A stretch of DNA of 22,013 bases, from positions 1 through 22,013 of the IMG/VR virus record IMGVR_UViG_3300023104_000128; one strand, given 5' to 3'. This stretch comes from a virus. Every line of letters begins with the position of its first letter. Position 1 is the first letter of the stretch. The translations under genes and the position numbers were made by a program. The notes beneath the pieces are model-generated. The model searched no databases, was not told the origin of the DNA, and worked only from the letters and a program-made list of their open reading frames with translations. Positions 1 to 7,306 of this stretch are shown here, piece after piece.

Positions 1-135
1 TCAACTGAATCAACTGAATCAACTGAATCAACTGAATCAACTGAATCAACTGAATCAACTGAATCAACTGAATCAACTGAATCAACTGAATCAACTGAAT
101 CAACTGAATCAACTGAATCAACTGAATCAACTGAA
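1..135 (+). repeat. Perfect 9-nt tandem repeat, 15 copies of TCAACTGAA
   Basis: Fifteen uninterrupted identical copies of TCAACTGAA run from the first base of the window to 135. They are in frame with the coding sequence and encode Ser-Thr-Glu each time. Because the unit is a multiple of three, gain or loss of copies changes protein length without shifting the frame. The array may continue to the left of the window. The absence of any silent change between copies suggests recent expansion or homogenisation. Confidence 0.98.
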
Positions 136-312
136 TTAGTAGAAGCAAAAGAATCATACGCTTTTCAAGGAAAAAATTACGGTTTTAGTAATCGTATGCC
201 GGACAAGTTGAAAGTATATGGAGTTTTATACTCAAAGGAAGAATTGTTGAACAATGATGATGCTATGACCTCTTTAATTGTAGGGAATAGTCCATTCGTA
301 AAAAAACTTTAA
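1..312 (+). CDS. 3' end of a repeat-containing phage structural-region protein, (Ser-Thr-Glu)15 tail
   Basis: The reading frame is open from the window edge and stops with TAA at 310-312, so the start lies outside. The visible part is fifteen consecutive Ser-Thr-Glu triplets, then about 58 residues of ordinary sequence (LVEAKESYAFQGKNYGF through IVGNSPFVKKL). The C-terminal piece looks like a small folded domain, with YAFQGKNYGF, LKVYGVLYSKEEL and a final SPFVKKL. The STE stretch is probably a disordered acidic linker. The stop is followed after one base by the ATG of the tail-tube-like gene, so the two are likely co-translated. By position it probably belongs to head or head-tail morphogenesis, with the capsid gene upstream. 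That is inference; I do not recognise the family with certainty. Confidence 0.75.
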   Translation, partial: STESTESTESTESTESTESTESTESTESTESTESTESTESTESTELVEAKESYAFQGKNYGFSNRMPDKLKVYGVLYSKEELLNNDDAMTSLIVGNSPFVKKL

Positions 313-313
313 A

Positions 314-877
314 ATGGCATTAGCATTAGAAGATATCGGAGGCGAAACTTGTGAACCAGTTGCAGGATTAGCAAATGGAATATATTATGCACCGCATAAG
401 GATTTTGAAACAATTATTGATCCTAAAAAATTATGTGATCCAACGCCTGCTAATGTTGCTGCAACTTTTGCAGAATTGGCAGAAATTCCGACTGCACATA
501 CTTTTAAAACTGGAAAATGTTTCTTTAAAAATGAAATTGTTACTGAGACAGGATCTATTAAAGCAACTCAAATTGGTGAAATTGGAAGAGGATTGTTTGG
601 GAATGAATTAGTAGTGCAAATTGCTGGTTCTGAAGCAACAGTTTTAGGTTATTGCCGTTGGTTGAAAAACGCAAAATTAATTGTGTTGTCAGAAGAATTT
701 GGAAGCGGAAACGTTCGTCAATTGGGTTCATCAAGATTGCCTTGTACTGTAAAAGTTGAGCATAATCTTGAAGCAACGATTGAAGGAAACAATTCAGCTA
801 CAATCACTTTTAGTGATAAGAATTTTGGTCCCGCTCCAATTTATAAAGGTGCTATTCAATTAGTGCCTGAAGCTTAG
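314..877 (+). CDS. Major tail tube-like structural protein
   Basis: This is a 187-residue protein starting MALALEDIGG, with the ATG one base after the previous stop. It has no signal peptide or membrane segment. The composition suggests a beta-rich structural protein: GSIKATQIGEIGRGL, then NELVVQIAGSEATVLGYCRWL, then a terminal strand APIYKGAIQLVPEA. Size and style fit the major tail tube proteins of Bacteroidota siphophages. A head decoration or other abundant virion protein is the main alternative. A strong intrinsic terminator at 904-935 ends its transcript, which fits a highly expressed structural gene at the end of an operon. No catalytic motif is visible. Confidence 0.45.
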   Translation: MALALEDIGGETCEPVAGLANGIYYAPHKDFETIIDPKKLCDPTPANVAATFAELAEIPTAHTFKTGKCFFKNEIVTETGSIKATQIGEIGRGLFGNELVVQIAGSEATVLGYCRWLKNAKLIVLSEEFGSGNVRQLGSSRLPCTVKVEHNLEATIEGNNSATITFSDKNFGPAPIYKGAIQLVPEA

Positions 878-903
878 ATTTAAATGGTTTTTGGATAGTT
901 AGT

Positions 904-935
904 AAAAAGCGTTCTGATTTGGAACGCTTTTTTTT
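904..935 (+). terminator. Strong intrinsic terminator after the tail-tube-like gene
   Basis: A perfect 9-bp stem, AAAGCGTTC (906-914) with GAACGCTTT (922-930), encloses a 7-base loop. It is followed by an unbroken T-run to 935. A-T pairs extend the stem further at its base. It closes the operon containing the STE-repeat and tail-tube-like genes. Confidence 0.9.
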
Positions 936-956
936 GATTAATATAAATTGATTACG

Positions 957-1283
957 ATGCTTGACTACATTGCTACAATCACCGAATTTTTAAAGGAAAA
1001 TTTCAATCCGAGTAATCCGGAAAGCGCAAACGTGAAATTAAATACTGATCAGTTACTGGATTTCCTTTTCAGGACCTTTCCGGATGGTTGTATTTCTGAT
1101 TATGATTTGAATGAGATTTTGATTTCGTTAGAGTATAAACGGCAAACTTATGTTTTAGAAAGCTATTGTGAAATAGAAAAGGGTGAAAGTACTATTTATG
1201 AAATTCGGAAAACATTAGCAATTGGATGGTGTTTAAAATCTCCTTTTGATTTACGGCCACGTGAAGTTGAAAAAATTGAATAG
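957..1283 (+). CDS. Hypothetical small phage protein between two terminators
   Basis: This is a 108-residue soluble protein beginning MLDYIATITEFLKENFNPSN. The ATG at 957 is preferred over an in-frame TTG at 948, which would add only three residues. The sequence looks mainly helical and acidic, with LNTDQLLDFLFRTF and YDLNEILISLEYKR; the latter could be a small winged-helix-like fold. The C-terminus reads CLKSPFDLRPREVEKIE. No known family is recognised. The gene sits alone between the terminator at 904-935 and the terminator at 1284-1306. I see no clear promoter in the 21 bases upstream, so it may depend on read-through. Confidence 0.7.
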   Translation: MLDYIATITEFLKENFNPSNPESANVKLNTDQLLDFLFRTFPDGCISDYDLNEILISLEYKRQTYVLESYCEIEKGESTIYEIRKTLAIGWCLKSPFDLRPREVEKIE

Positions 1284-1306
1284 CCACTCAATCGAGTGGT
1301 TTTTTT
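1284..1306 (+). terminator. Intrinsic terminator fused to late promoter P1
   Basis: The stem CCACTC (1284-1289) and GAGTGG (1294-1299) has the four-base loop AATC and is followed by seven Ts (1300-1306). The stem begins immediately after the stop codon of the preceding gene. One base after the T-run comes the TGTCCTATT promoter box, so termination and re-initiation are packed into about 65 bp. Confidence 0.85.
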
Positions 1307-1307
1307 A

Positions 1308-1348
1308 TGTCCTATTGTAACGATTTCACACTTTCCATATTTGTGCTA
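1308..1348 (+). promoter_or_regulatory. Predicted phage late promoter P1
   Basis: The box TGTCCTATT (1308-1316) is followed by 19 bp, a -7-like element CATATTTG (1336-1343), four bases and the predicted +1 A at 1348. It is one of six sites with the same box, the same spacing and the same +1 A. It would transcribe the packaging operon starting at 1364, with a 16-base leader. Confidence 0.75.
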
Positions 1349-1363
1349 TAAAAAAATATAGTC

Positions 1364-1585
1364 ATGAAAGATAAATTGAAATTATTCGCGCTGTTCTTTA
1401 TTACTTCTTTTTGGGTTTTTGGATCAATTGAACTTTACTGTTGGTGTTTTGATATTGCCTTTGGAGTTAATGGTTTTATCGAATCATTTATTTTCTTTTT
1501 GTATCTCACAATTTCATTTGCTGTTCTGTTTTTCATTTTTGCCTTTATCCTTGGAATTTATGACTATTATAGAAAAATGGTTTAA
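1364..1585 (+). CDS. Small two-helix membrane protein
   Basis: This 73-residue protein has two hydrophobic segments, roughly residues 5-30 (KLFALFFITSFWVFGSIELY) and 40-66 (ESFIFFLYLTISFAVLFFIF). A lysine-rich N-terminus and a basic C-terminus (YYRKMV) suggest that both ends face the cytoplasm. It is the first gene after promoter P1 and overlaps the next gene by 26 bases, so it is part of the packaging operon. No family is recognised. Its size would suit an accessory holin, an antiholin or a membrane-acting exclusion protein. The recognisable holin is far away at 9731, so none of these is more than a possibility. Confidence 0.6.
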   Translation: MKDKLKLFALFFITSFWVFGSIELYCWCFDIAFGVNGFIESFIFFLYLTISFAVLFFIFAFILGIYDYYRKMV

Positions 1586-2291
1586 TGACGGCTGTGAATA
1601 TGCTTCGGGTGTTCTTATTTATAAAGAACTGCCAAAGCATAATCCTACGCTTTTACGGAATTTTCAAAAGAAACAAAATTCATTCAATGCCGAAAAGCTG
1701 AAATATGAATTAAAGAAGTTTCTGGAAAAATATAGTCAAACGGTTTTTGTTTCAGAAATTAAAAAAGAAGTTGCTGCAGTTGTAAATCTGGTACCGGAAA
1801 AAGTTTCTTCAACTGAGCAAAAAAACGCAGTTTTATTTCATCAACTGCCTGAAGCATTGCGACCTGTATTGCTTGAAGCAAATCAATTGTTTAAAGAAAA
1901 TTGTCTACTAAAAGTCAATCTAAATGAACAGCCAGTACATGCGGAAAAGGCTTGTTTAGCTTTACAAATAAAAATTGATAATAATATAAAAAAGAATGCA
2001 TTGTGTTGGCAAAAGATTGATTTGTATTTAGAAAAACGAATCATTCCGGAATCGCCTGTATCTGAATTCGATGGTTTAACACCAGAAGGAAAATTGCGCA
2101 CTCAGCAATTGCTTTATGCTTCGATATCCAAATTAAACACCAGGTTAAAAGCAAACCGAGAAAAACTGAAAACCTGTGAATTGGTTTCGGTTAAATCTAA
2201 AATTGAGCGTGAAATTTCAAAGCAGGAACAAAACCTTTTGCAGAAAAATGAACAATTAATCCTTATAAGCAATTTGATTGATGGGAACTAA
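1560..2291 (+). CDS. Hypothetical protein upstream of terminase, C-terminal coiled coil
   Basis: This is a 243-residue soluble protein. I place the start at the ATG at 1560 (MTIIEKWFNDGCEYASGVLIY). The frame is open further upstream to 1419, but that extension runs through the membrane protein coded in another frame and is hydrophobic by frame-shadowing. The last third, from about residue 165, is rich in Lys, Glu, Gln and Leu and should form helices or a coiled coil (RLKANREKLKTCELV, then EREISKQEQNLLQKNEQL). Its tail overlaps the small terminase gene by 11 bases. Its position suggests a packaging or head-assembly accessory role. No motif allows a firmer call. Confidence 0.7.
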   Translation: MTIIEKWFNDGCEYASGVLIYKELPKHNPTLLRNFQKKQNSFNAEKLKYELKKFLEKYSQTVFVSEIKKEVAAVVNLVPEKVSSTEQKNAVLFHQLPEALRPVLLEANQLFKENCLLKVNLNEQPVHAEKACLALQIKIDNNIKKNALCWQKIDLYLEKRIIPESPVSEFDGLTPEGKLRTQQLLYASISKLNTRLKANREKLKTCELVSVKSKIEREISKQEQNLLQKNEQLILISNLIDGN

Positions 2292-2868
2292 GAAAAGGGA
2301 AATGATGATTAAACGAGGTGACACCACGTTTGATAAGATTTTGGCTCATTATATCAATCCTGAGCATTTTCCGTTAAGTGAAACGAATCAGGCTATTTTA
2401 TTGCGTTTGAATGAAGTTTTCGCACTTCGTTTGAATCATTTTTCTACACAACAGATCCTGAACAAATTTGAAAAGGAAAAAGGACTATCTCACGCTCAGA
2501 TTTATTTGGATATCCGAAATTCTGAAAAGCTTTTTGGCAATGTAATGAAAGCTGATACAGAAGGCGCGCGTGCTGTCTGGTTAGAATATACTCGGGATTT
2601 CCTGAAACGTTGTAAGCAAAAAGGCGATTTAAATAATGAAGCTAAAGCCTTGAAAATGCTTGCTGATTATGGTGGTTTAGCAAATGAAGATAATCCGAAT
2701 TTCAATCCGGAAAAATTCGAAAACATGGAAATTCATGTTAATGTCGATAAACAAGTCCAGGCAAGACTTTTGGAAATGCTTTCAGGCGGTTCTGTCGATT
2801 TGAATAATTTAAATGTTACCGATATCGACTTTGAAGAATTAAAAACCGACGAAGACGATGATCAGTAA
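2281..2868 (+). CDS. terS: Probable terminase small subunit
   Basis: This is a 195-residue protein starting MGTKKREMMIKRGDTTFDK. The ATG at 2281 is preferred over the adjacent TTG at 2278. It is largely helical, with a central region resembling the DNA-binding part of small terminases (RLNHFSTQQILNKFEKEKGL, helix-turn-helix-like). The C-terminus is very acidic (FEELKTDEDDDQ), as is common where small and large subunits contact. Its 3' end overlaps the start of the large subunit by 11 bases, which is typical translational coupling. In the family the small subunit recognises the packaging site and regulates the ATPase. The call rests mainly on position, size and fold style, since this subunit is poorly conserved. 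Confidence 0.7.
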   Translation: MGTKKREMMIKRGDTTFDKILAHYINPEHFPLSETNQAILLRLNEVFALRLNHFSTQQILNKFEKEKGLSHAQIYLDIRNSEKLFGNVMKADTEGARAVWLEYTRDFLKRCKQKGDLNNEAKALKMLADYGGLANEDNPNFNPEKFENMEIHVNVDKQVQARLLEMLSGGSVDLNNLNVTDIDFEELKTDEDDDQ

Positions 2869-4354
2869 AAAAAAGTTTGTTAGTCTTACTATTCCACAAC
2901 TTGCTTGTGTTTTGGCTCCACAAAAACACAAGGATATTGAAATGGGAAGGGGTGCCGGTAAATCGACAATTATTGGTTATCATAAGCGCGAACTGGTTCG
3001 TCAAATGCCGAAAGCATCGTTTGCTTTGGTTGGTGCAACTTATTCACAAATTCTTAGTAGAACCTTACCGTCTACAATTGAAGGATTGGCAATGTTTAAT
3101 CTATTTCAGGATGTTGATTTTGTTGTTGGTAGATCTGGCAAAAAGATGGGTTTCGAAATGCCTTATCAACCGCCTAACCAATGGGATAATGTAATACATT
3201 TTGCTAATGGATCTATATTTCAATTAGTTTCATTAGATAATCCAAATTCTGGGCGTGGTTTGAATTCTTATGCTGAAGTTGGTGATGAAGCCGCCTTATT
3301 GGATCCTGAAAAATTATTCACTAATGTTAAGACTACCAACAGAGCGCAAAAGGAGATCTTTAAAAATTGTCAGCTTTTAGGATCTGAGTTTTATGTTTCT
3401 TCAACTCCAATCAATAAAAAAGGGAAATGGTTTACTGATCGTGAAAAATTAGCAATTGCCAATCCGAAAGAATATGCATTTATAAAGGCTTCAGCATTAT
3501 CTAATCCTTATCTTAATCCTGCATGGTTTAAGAAAATGAAAGATGCAGCAATATCTGAATTGCTGTATAATGCTGAGATATTAAATATTAGGCCACAGGA
3601 AATTGTTGATGGCTTTTACGGTAATCTTATACCTGCCAAACATTACTACACAGATTATAACAATAGCTATCTGGAAACTATCGGAGTATTGGCAAAAGCT
3701 GAGCATTTCAATTGCAGTCAGGATAATGATGTACGAGCCAATGAACCGCTGATCATGTCTGTTGACTTTGGTGTCTTCAATTGTTGTGTAGTGTCTCAAT
3801 TACAGGATGATGTATACAAGGTGCTAAAGTCTTTTCACGTTAAATCACCTAAGTTATTGGATGATTTGTTTATTGAACAGGTTATACCGTACTATCGCCC
3901 ACATCAGGAAAAGTTTGTTTATTTATATGGCGGGCATGATGGTAACAATCGCTTGCCTAATAGTCCAGATAGTTACTTTCAACAGATTACGAATGTACTT
4001 ATTGCGCATGGCTGGACCGTATACATAATGACCAAAGGAGCGGCGCCGGCACACACCGATAAATATCTTCTTGTCAATGCTATGCTTAAAGAACATCAAA
4101 CCCGATTACCTAAGATTCGTATCAATGAACACAACAATCCGGATCTGATCATTGCGCTCGAAAGAACCGAGGCGCGTGAGTCATTGAATGGTGGTGTCGA
4201 AAAGGTAAAGAAGGATGAACGTAACCCGTTGTTCCCGCAACAACACGCACCACACCTTACCGATGCGCTCGATGTGCCTATTGTAACCATGTTCAATGAC
4301 ATCTTCAAAGGGTTCAATCAACTACTGTCCGAAAGCCGTATTCAGACCTCATAA
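2858..4354 (+). CDS. terL: Terminase large subunit (packaging ATPase and nuclease)
   Basis: This 498-residue motor pumps DNA into the prohead and cuts the concatemer. The ATPase half carries a clear Walker A motif, GRGAGKST, near residues 30-37. A Walker B-like segment ends in Asp-Glu near residues 143-144 (SYAEVGDEAALL), and an SSTP coupling motif lies near 181-184. The C-terminal RNase H-like nuclease half shows the expected spaced acidic residues: Asp near 303 in MSVDFG, Asp near 361 in GGHDG, and Asp near 469 in HLTDALDV. Length and domain order are normal for the family. It is the last gene of the P1 operon and follows terS with an 11-base overlap. Confidence 0.96.
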   Translation: MISKKKFVSLTIPQLACVLAPQKHKDIEMGRGAGKSTIIGYHKRELVRQMPKASFALVGATYSQILSRTLPSTIEGLAMFNLFQDVDFVVGRSGKKMGFEMPYQPPNQWDNVIHFANGSIFQLVSLDNPNSGRGLNSYAEVGDEAALLDPEKLFTNVKTTNRAQKEIFKNCQLLGSEFYVSSTPINKKGKWFTDREKLAIANPKEYAFIKASALSNPYLNPAWFKKMKDAAISELLYNAEILNIRPQEIVDGFYGNLIPAKHYYTDYNNSYLETIGVLAKAEHFNCSQDNDVRANEPLIMSVDFGVFNCCVVSQLQDDVYKVLKSFHVKSPKLLDDLFIEQVIPYYRPHQEKFVYLYGGHDGNNRLPNSPDSYFQQITNVLIAHGWTVYIMTKGAAPAHTDKYLLVNAMLKEHQTRLPKIRINEHNNPDLIIALERTEARESLNGGVEKVKKDERNPLFPQQHAPHLTDALDVPIVTMFNDIFKGFNQLLSESRIQTS

Positions 4355-4548
4355 TCTATGCATTTTCATATATCCTGATTTTTCAGGTTTGGAAAGTGTA
4401 AAAATTTATAGGGACAGGCGTGCTTTTCTGTCAGATTTTATAAAAAATAAATACTTTTTTTAGGTCAAAAAATTGATAATCAATTAAATAAACTTTTAAA
4501 TATTAGAATACATACCCTAAAACATATCAATTAGATAAACAAAAATGC
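4355..4548 (+). other. Intergenic region between packaging and portal operons
   Basis: This is one of the longest non-coding stretches in the window, AT-rich and with no convincing open frame. It holds two weak hairpins. The first is CCTGA/TCAGG with a TTTT loop (4374-4387), followed by only three Ts, and may be a poor terminator for the packaging operon. The second is GACAG/CTGTC (4413-4432) with a 10-base loop, followed by AGATTTTATA. The remainder leads into promoter P2. A short RNA or an operator could lie here, but nothing in the sequence proves it. Confidence 0.4.
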
Positions 4549-4589
4549 TGTCCTATTTTAAAAACGGTCAAAGAATGAATTTTGAACTA
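4549..4589 (+). promoter_or_regulatory. Predicted phage late promoter P2 (leaderless)
   Basis: The box TGTCCTATT (4549-4557), a 19-bp spacer, GAATTTTG (4577-4584) and four bases lead to a predicted +1 A at 4589. That A is the first base of the ATG of the next gene, so the transcript should have no 5' leader. The architecture is identical in spacing to the other five sites. Confidence 0.75.
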
Positions 4590-4933
4590 TGCAAACGGAC
4601 AAAATCTCATTAAAAGAAGGTTTGGAAATTCTAAATCAAAAAGAATCAAAAGGAACTCTTATTCCTTTTGATTTGACTTATAGAACTTTTAATGCTACAT
4701 CCAAAAAAGGCGGGAAACTAAAAACCTATTCCGGAGCCAGACTTCTTTTAGAAAAAAATCCTAATGCCATTCACCGCGATACAATCGAAAACATTTTAGT
4801 TCCAATCAAAAAAACTAAAAATGCAAATCATTTTGATAACAGAACCCGAAACATTCAGCTTCCGGATTACAGTGTTGTTACAATTCGCATCGATTTTATA
4901 ATCAGTATTAATAATAAAGAAATCATTTACTAA
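4589..4933 (+). CDS. Hypothetical 114-residue protein before the portal
   Basis: This is a basic soluble protein, MQTDKISLKEGLEILNQKES onward, with Lys/Asn-rich stretches (KKTKNANHFDNRTRNIQL) and a terminal strand VVTIRIDFIISINNKEIIY. There is no signal peptide or membrane segment. Its stop overlaps the portal ATG by one base (TAATG), so the two are translationally coupled. It is the first gene of the operon driven by P2, and its ATG coincides with the predicted transcription start. A role in head or portal assembly is plausible from position. The family is not recognised. Confidence 0.7.
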   Translation: MQTDKISLKEGLEILNQKESKGTLIPFDLTYRTFNATSKKGGKLKTYSGARLLLEKNPNAIHRDTIENILVPIKKTKNANHFDNRTRNIQLPDYSVVTIRIDFIISINNKEIIY

Positions 4934-6300
4934 TGTCAGACAGCACATTCTTAGGTAATCATATCGCTATCACTCAACACAAAGGATCACCGGCAATGGT
5001 TTCGTTTAAAAACTCCATTGATAAAATGGACGGTACCGTTACAGCCGTAAAAGTTGATGTAAAAGACAAACAGGGTGAAATCGCTTCATGGGGAAAAGCA
5101 AACGATTATCCACAGCAGGTTTTAAAAGAAGTAAAGAAAAACAGCACTGCAGTTTCTGCTTTACGATTTCTAAGAAAAGCACATTACGGAAACGGTCTGG
5201 TTTTATTGAAAAATGAAGTTTCGGTTGATGGAAAGAAAGATCCAAAAGTTGTTGCGCTTAGTGAAGTTCCTGAAATCAATAATTTCTTTCGAACATCACA
5301 AATGAATCGCTTTTGGCAGGAAACAATTACTGATTTAGAATGGTTCGGAATTGGTTTTCCGGAATATATTCTTTCAAATAATTATGCCACAATCAACCGC
5401 GTGAAACGTCAAAAAACTGCATGGTGCCGTTTCGAAATGATGAACGAAGGAAGCGGTTTAGTAGAACACGTTTACATTTCTGAAAAGTTTGGTAAAGGCG
5501 GTTCAGTTGATGTCGCTTCTGAATTCGTAGAAAAAATTCCTTTAATAGATAGTTACTGGTCCGCTGATGAAGTCCGTGAATATTGCAAGGCAAACAAAAT
5601 CACAAAATTCATTCGACCAGTATTCTATCCTTTAATAGATGAAGCCTATTATCCTGAATCCGAATGGCATGCAGTATTAAAATCTGGGTGGTTAGATGTT
5701 GCCAATTCAGTTCCGGCACTTAAAAAAGCATTGTTCGCTAATCAAATGACAATTAAATTTTTGATTGAAATTGACGAACAATACTACACAAACATTTATG
5801 CTGAAGAATGGGCGAAAATGAAAGTCGAGGAGCGTAAAAAGATCAGACAGGATTTAGTTGATGCAATTAATGATGGACTAGTTGGAAACGAAAAAGCCGG
5901 AAAATCAATTCAGGCAATGAAGTACACCAATGCCAAAGGCGAACAGGTTTCTGCAATTACAATCACACCTATTGATGATAAATTAAAAGATGGTGTTTAT
6001 CTGGCTGAAGCAGCTTCTGCAAATTCTGAAACTCTTGTATCAATTGGTGTAGATGCCACTTTAATCGGTGGTGCAGGTATACCGGGCGGTGCTTTGGGTG
6101 CCGGTTCAGGTTCAGACAAGCGCGAAGCCTTTTTAATTCTGCAATCTCTGTACAAAACCAACAGAGAAACCACGCTCGAAATATTCAATTTCATTCAGGA
6201 TTACAACAAATGGGATCCATTAATTGTTGCCGGATTCGAAAACACTGTGTTAACCACACTGGATAAAAACCCAACGGGAATAAAAATCACAACAGCATGA
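4933..6300 (+). CDS. Phage portal protein
   Basis: This 455-residue protein would form the dodecameric ring at the capsid vertex through which DNA passes. Family-like features are the early motif WGKANDYPQQVL (about residues 53-64), the helix SALRFLRKAHYGNGL (about 75-89), and a late Gly-rich loop, GGAGIPGGALGAGSG, near residues 378-392. The loop is followed by a helix of the type seen near the portal wing (REAFLILQSLYKTNRE). The order terminase, small protein, portal supports the call. It overlaps the upstream gene by one base and the downstream gene by four (ATGA). Length is normal for Bacteroidota phage portals. Confidence 0.85.
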   Translation: MSDSTFLGNHIAITQHKGSPAMVSFKNSIDKMDGTVTAVKVDVKDKQGEIASWGKANDYPQQVLKEVKKNSTAVSALRFLRKAHYGNGLVLLKNEVSVDGKKDPKVVALSEVPEINNFFRTSQMNRFWQETITDLEWFGIGFPEYILSNNYATINRVKRQKTAWCRFEMMNEGSGLVEHVYISEKFGKGGSVDVASEFVEKIPLIDSYWSADEVREYCKANKITKFIRPVFYPLIDEAYYPESEWHAVLKSGWLDVANSVPALKKALFANQMTIKFLIEIDEQYYTNIYAEEWAKMKVEERKKIRQDLVDAINDGLVGNEKAGKSIQAMKYTNAKGEQVSAITITPIDDKLKDGVYLAEAASANSETLVSIGVDATLIGGAGIPGGALGAGSGSDKREAFLILQSLYKTNRETTLEIFNFIQDYNKWDPLIVAGFENTVLTTLDKNPTGIKITTA

Positions 6301-7262
6301 TCTTAGAAACCACAGCCGACTTAAAAAAACACGTTTCAGTTGCTCAGTCATTTGAGTTTTCTGATTTCGAGCCATACATTACAAAAGCAGTAAATACATT
6401 CACAAAAAAATATCTGGGTAACCTTCATGTTTTTTTAGCAGATGAATCAGGATCACCAGACATTGCATTCGAAGTAAAAAACGAAGCACGCGAACATTTG
6501 CGTAATGCAATCGCAAACTTCGGAATGTTCATTTATTTTCCGTTCATGTCTGTAATGCTCGACAGTTCCGGAGCAACCGAAGTAAAGAACGAACAACGCC
6601 AAAGAGTAAATTGGGGCACCGAAAAAGACATGCGTAGGGAACTTTTACGCTCCGGACACGAAGCAATGGATTACTTATTAGAGATATTAGAGAAAAACCC
6701 TGATGTATTCGTTGATTGGACAGCAGAATTTGGAACCATAAACAAAAAATTACTAGTCCACAACACTGCAACCTTCAACGAATACTATCATATATTCGAT
6801 TCGCGCCAAACATTTTTAGCCTTACAGCCGTCAATTCGCCAGGTTGAAGATCAGTATATCAAAACAATGCTTTGCCCGGAACTAATTACACATCTAAAAA
6901 CTGATGTTTCAGGCATATCACTTGAAGTAAAAGAGGAATTACAAAAAGCAATTATAGCTTTTACAGTGGCAAAAGTGGCAAACGTAGGTTTGTTTCTTTT
7001 GGATGATACAGGATTGAAAGTAAATTTTGATGTCATGCTTGATGGCCGAAAAGAAAATGTGAGTTACGGAAAAACAGCTGATCAGGTTTCAAAATTAGTC
7101 CAAGAACAATCAAATAACGGTTCGCAATATTTGGCTATGGCCAGACAGTTAATCGAAGATAATATAGCCGACTTCAATCAATGCGAATTACCGTTAAAAA
7201 AATCAAATACAACTGGTACCGGTTACACACCATACGATACACCGGGTATTTTGTCACTTTAA
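6297..7262 (+). CDS. Connector-like phage protein with two related halves
   Basis: This is a 321-residue soluble protein directly downstream of the portal (ATGA overlap). Two segments resemble each other. One is FSDFEPYITKAVNTFTKKYLG leading to NEAREHLRNAIANFGMFIYF and VMLDSSGATEV. The other is QVEDQYIKTMLCPELI leading to VKEELQKAIIAFTVAKVANVG and FLLDDTGLKV. This suggests an internal duplication of a helical domain. Many Bacteroidota phages carry an unnamed protein of this size beside the portal (possibly the DUF6712 group, recalled and not checked). A head-tail connector or head-completion role is inferred from position. Promoter P3 starts three bases after its stop codon. Confidence 0.7.
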   Translation: MILETTADLKKHVSVAQSFEFSDFEPYITKAVNTFTKKYLGNLHVFLADESGSPDIAFEVKNEAREHLRNAIANFGMFIYFPFMSVMLDSSGATEVKNEQRQRVNWGTEKDMRRELLRSGHEAMDYLLEILEKNPDVFVDWTAEFGTINKKLLVHNTATFNEYYHIFDSRQTFLALQPSIRQVEDQYIKTMLCPELITHLKTDVSGISLEVKEELQKAIIAFTVAKVANVGLFLLDDTGLKVNFDVMLDGRKENVSYGKTADQVSKLVQEQSNNGSQYLAMARQLIEDNIADFNQCELPLKKSNTTGTGYTPYDTPGILSL

Positions 7263-7265
7263 GAA

Positions 7266-7306
7266 TGTCCTATTTTAAAACCTCCCAAATCCAGAATTTA
7301 GTCCTA
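7266..7306 (+). promoter_or_regulatory. Predicted phage late promoter P3 (leaderless)
   Basis: The box TGTCCTATT (7266-7274) is followed by 19 bp, GAATTTAG (7294-7301) and four bases, then the predicted +1 A at 7306. As at P2, this is the A of the next ATG. The box begins three bases after the upstream stop codon, with no terminator between, so read-through from P2 is also likely. It would drive the host-recognition, lysis and first tail genes (7306-12669). Confidence 0.75.

Noticed and set aside
1-135. Short tandem array that might suggest CRISPR or origin iterons
   Set aside because: The copies are contiguous with no spacers, the unit is only 9 nt, and the array is in frame with a coding sequence that continues to a stop at 312.
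1419-1559. Longer N-terminus for the gene at 1560
   Set aside because: The extra 47 residues are coded opposite the frame of the membrane protein at 1364 and look like a hydrophobic shadow. The ATG at 1560 gives a normal soluble start and a modest overlap.
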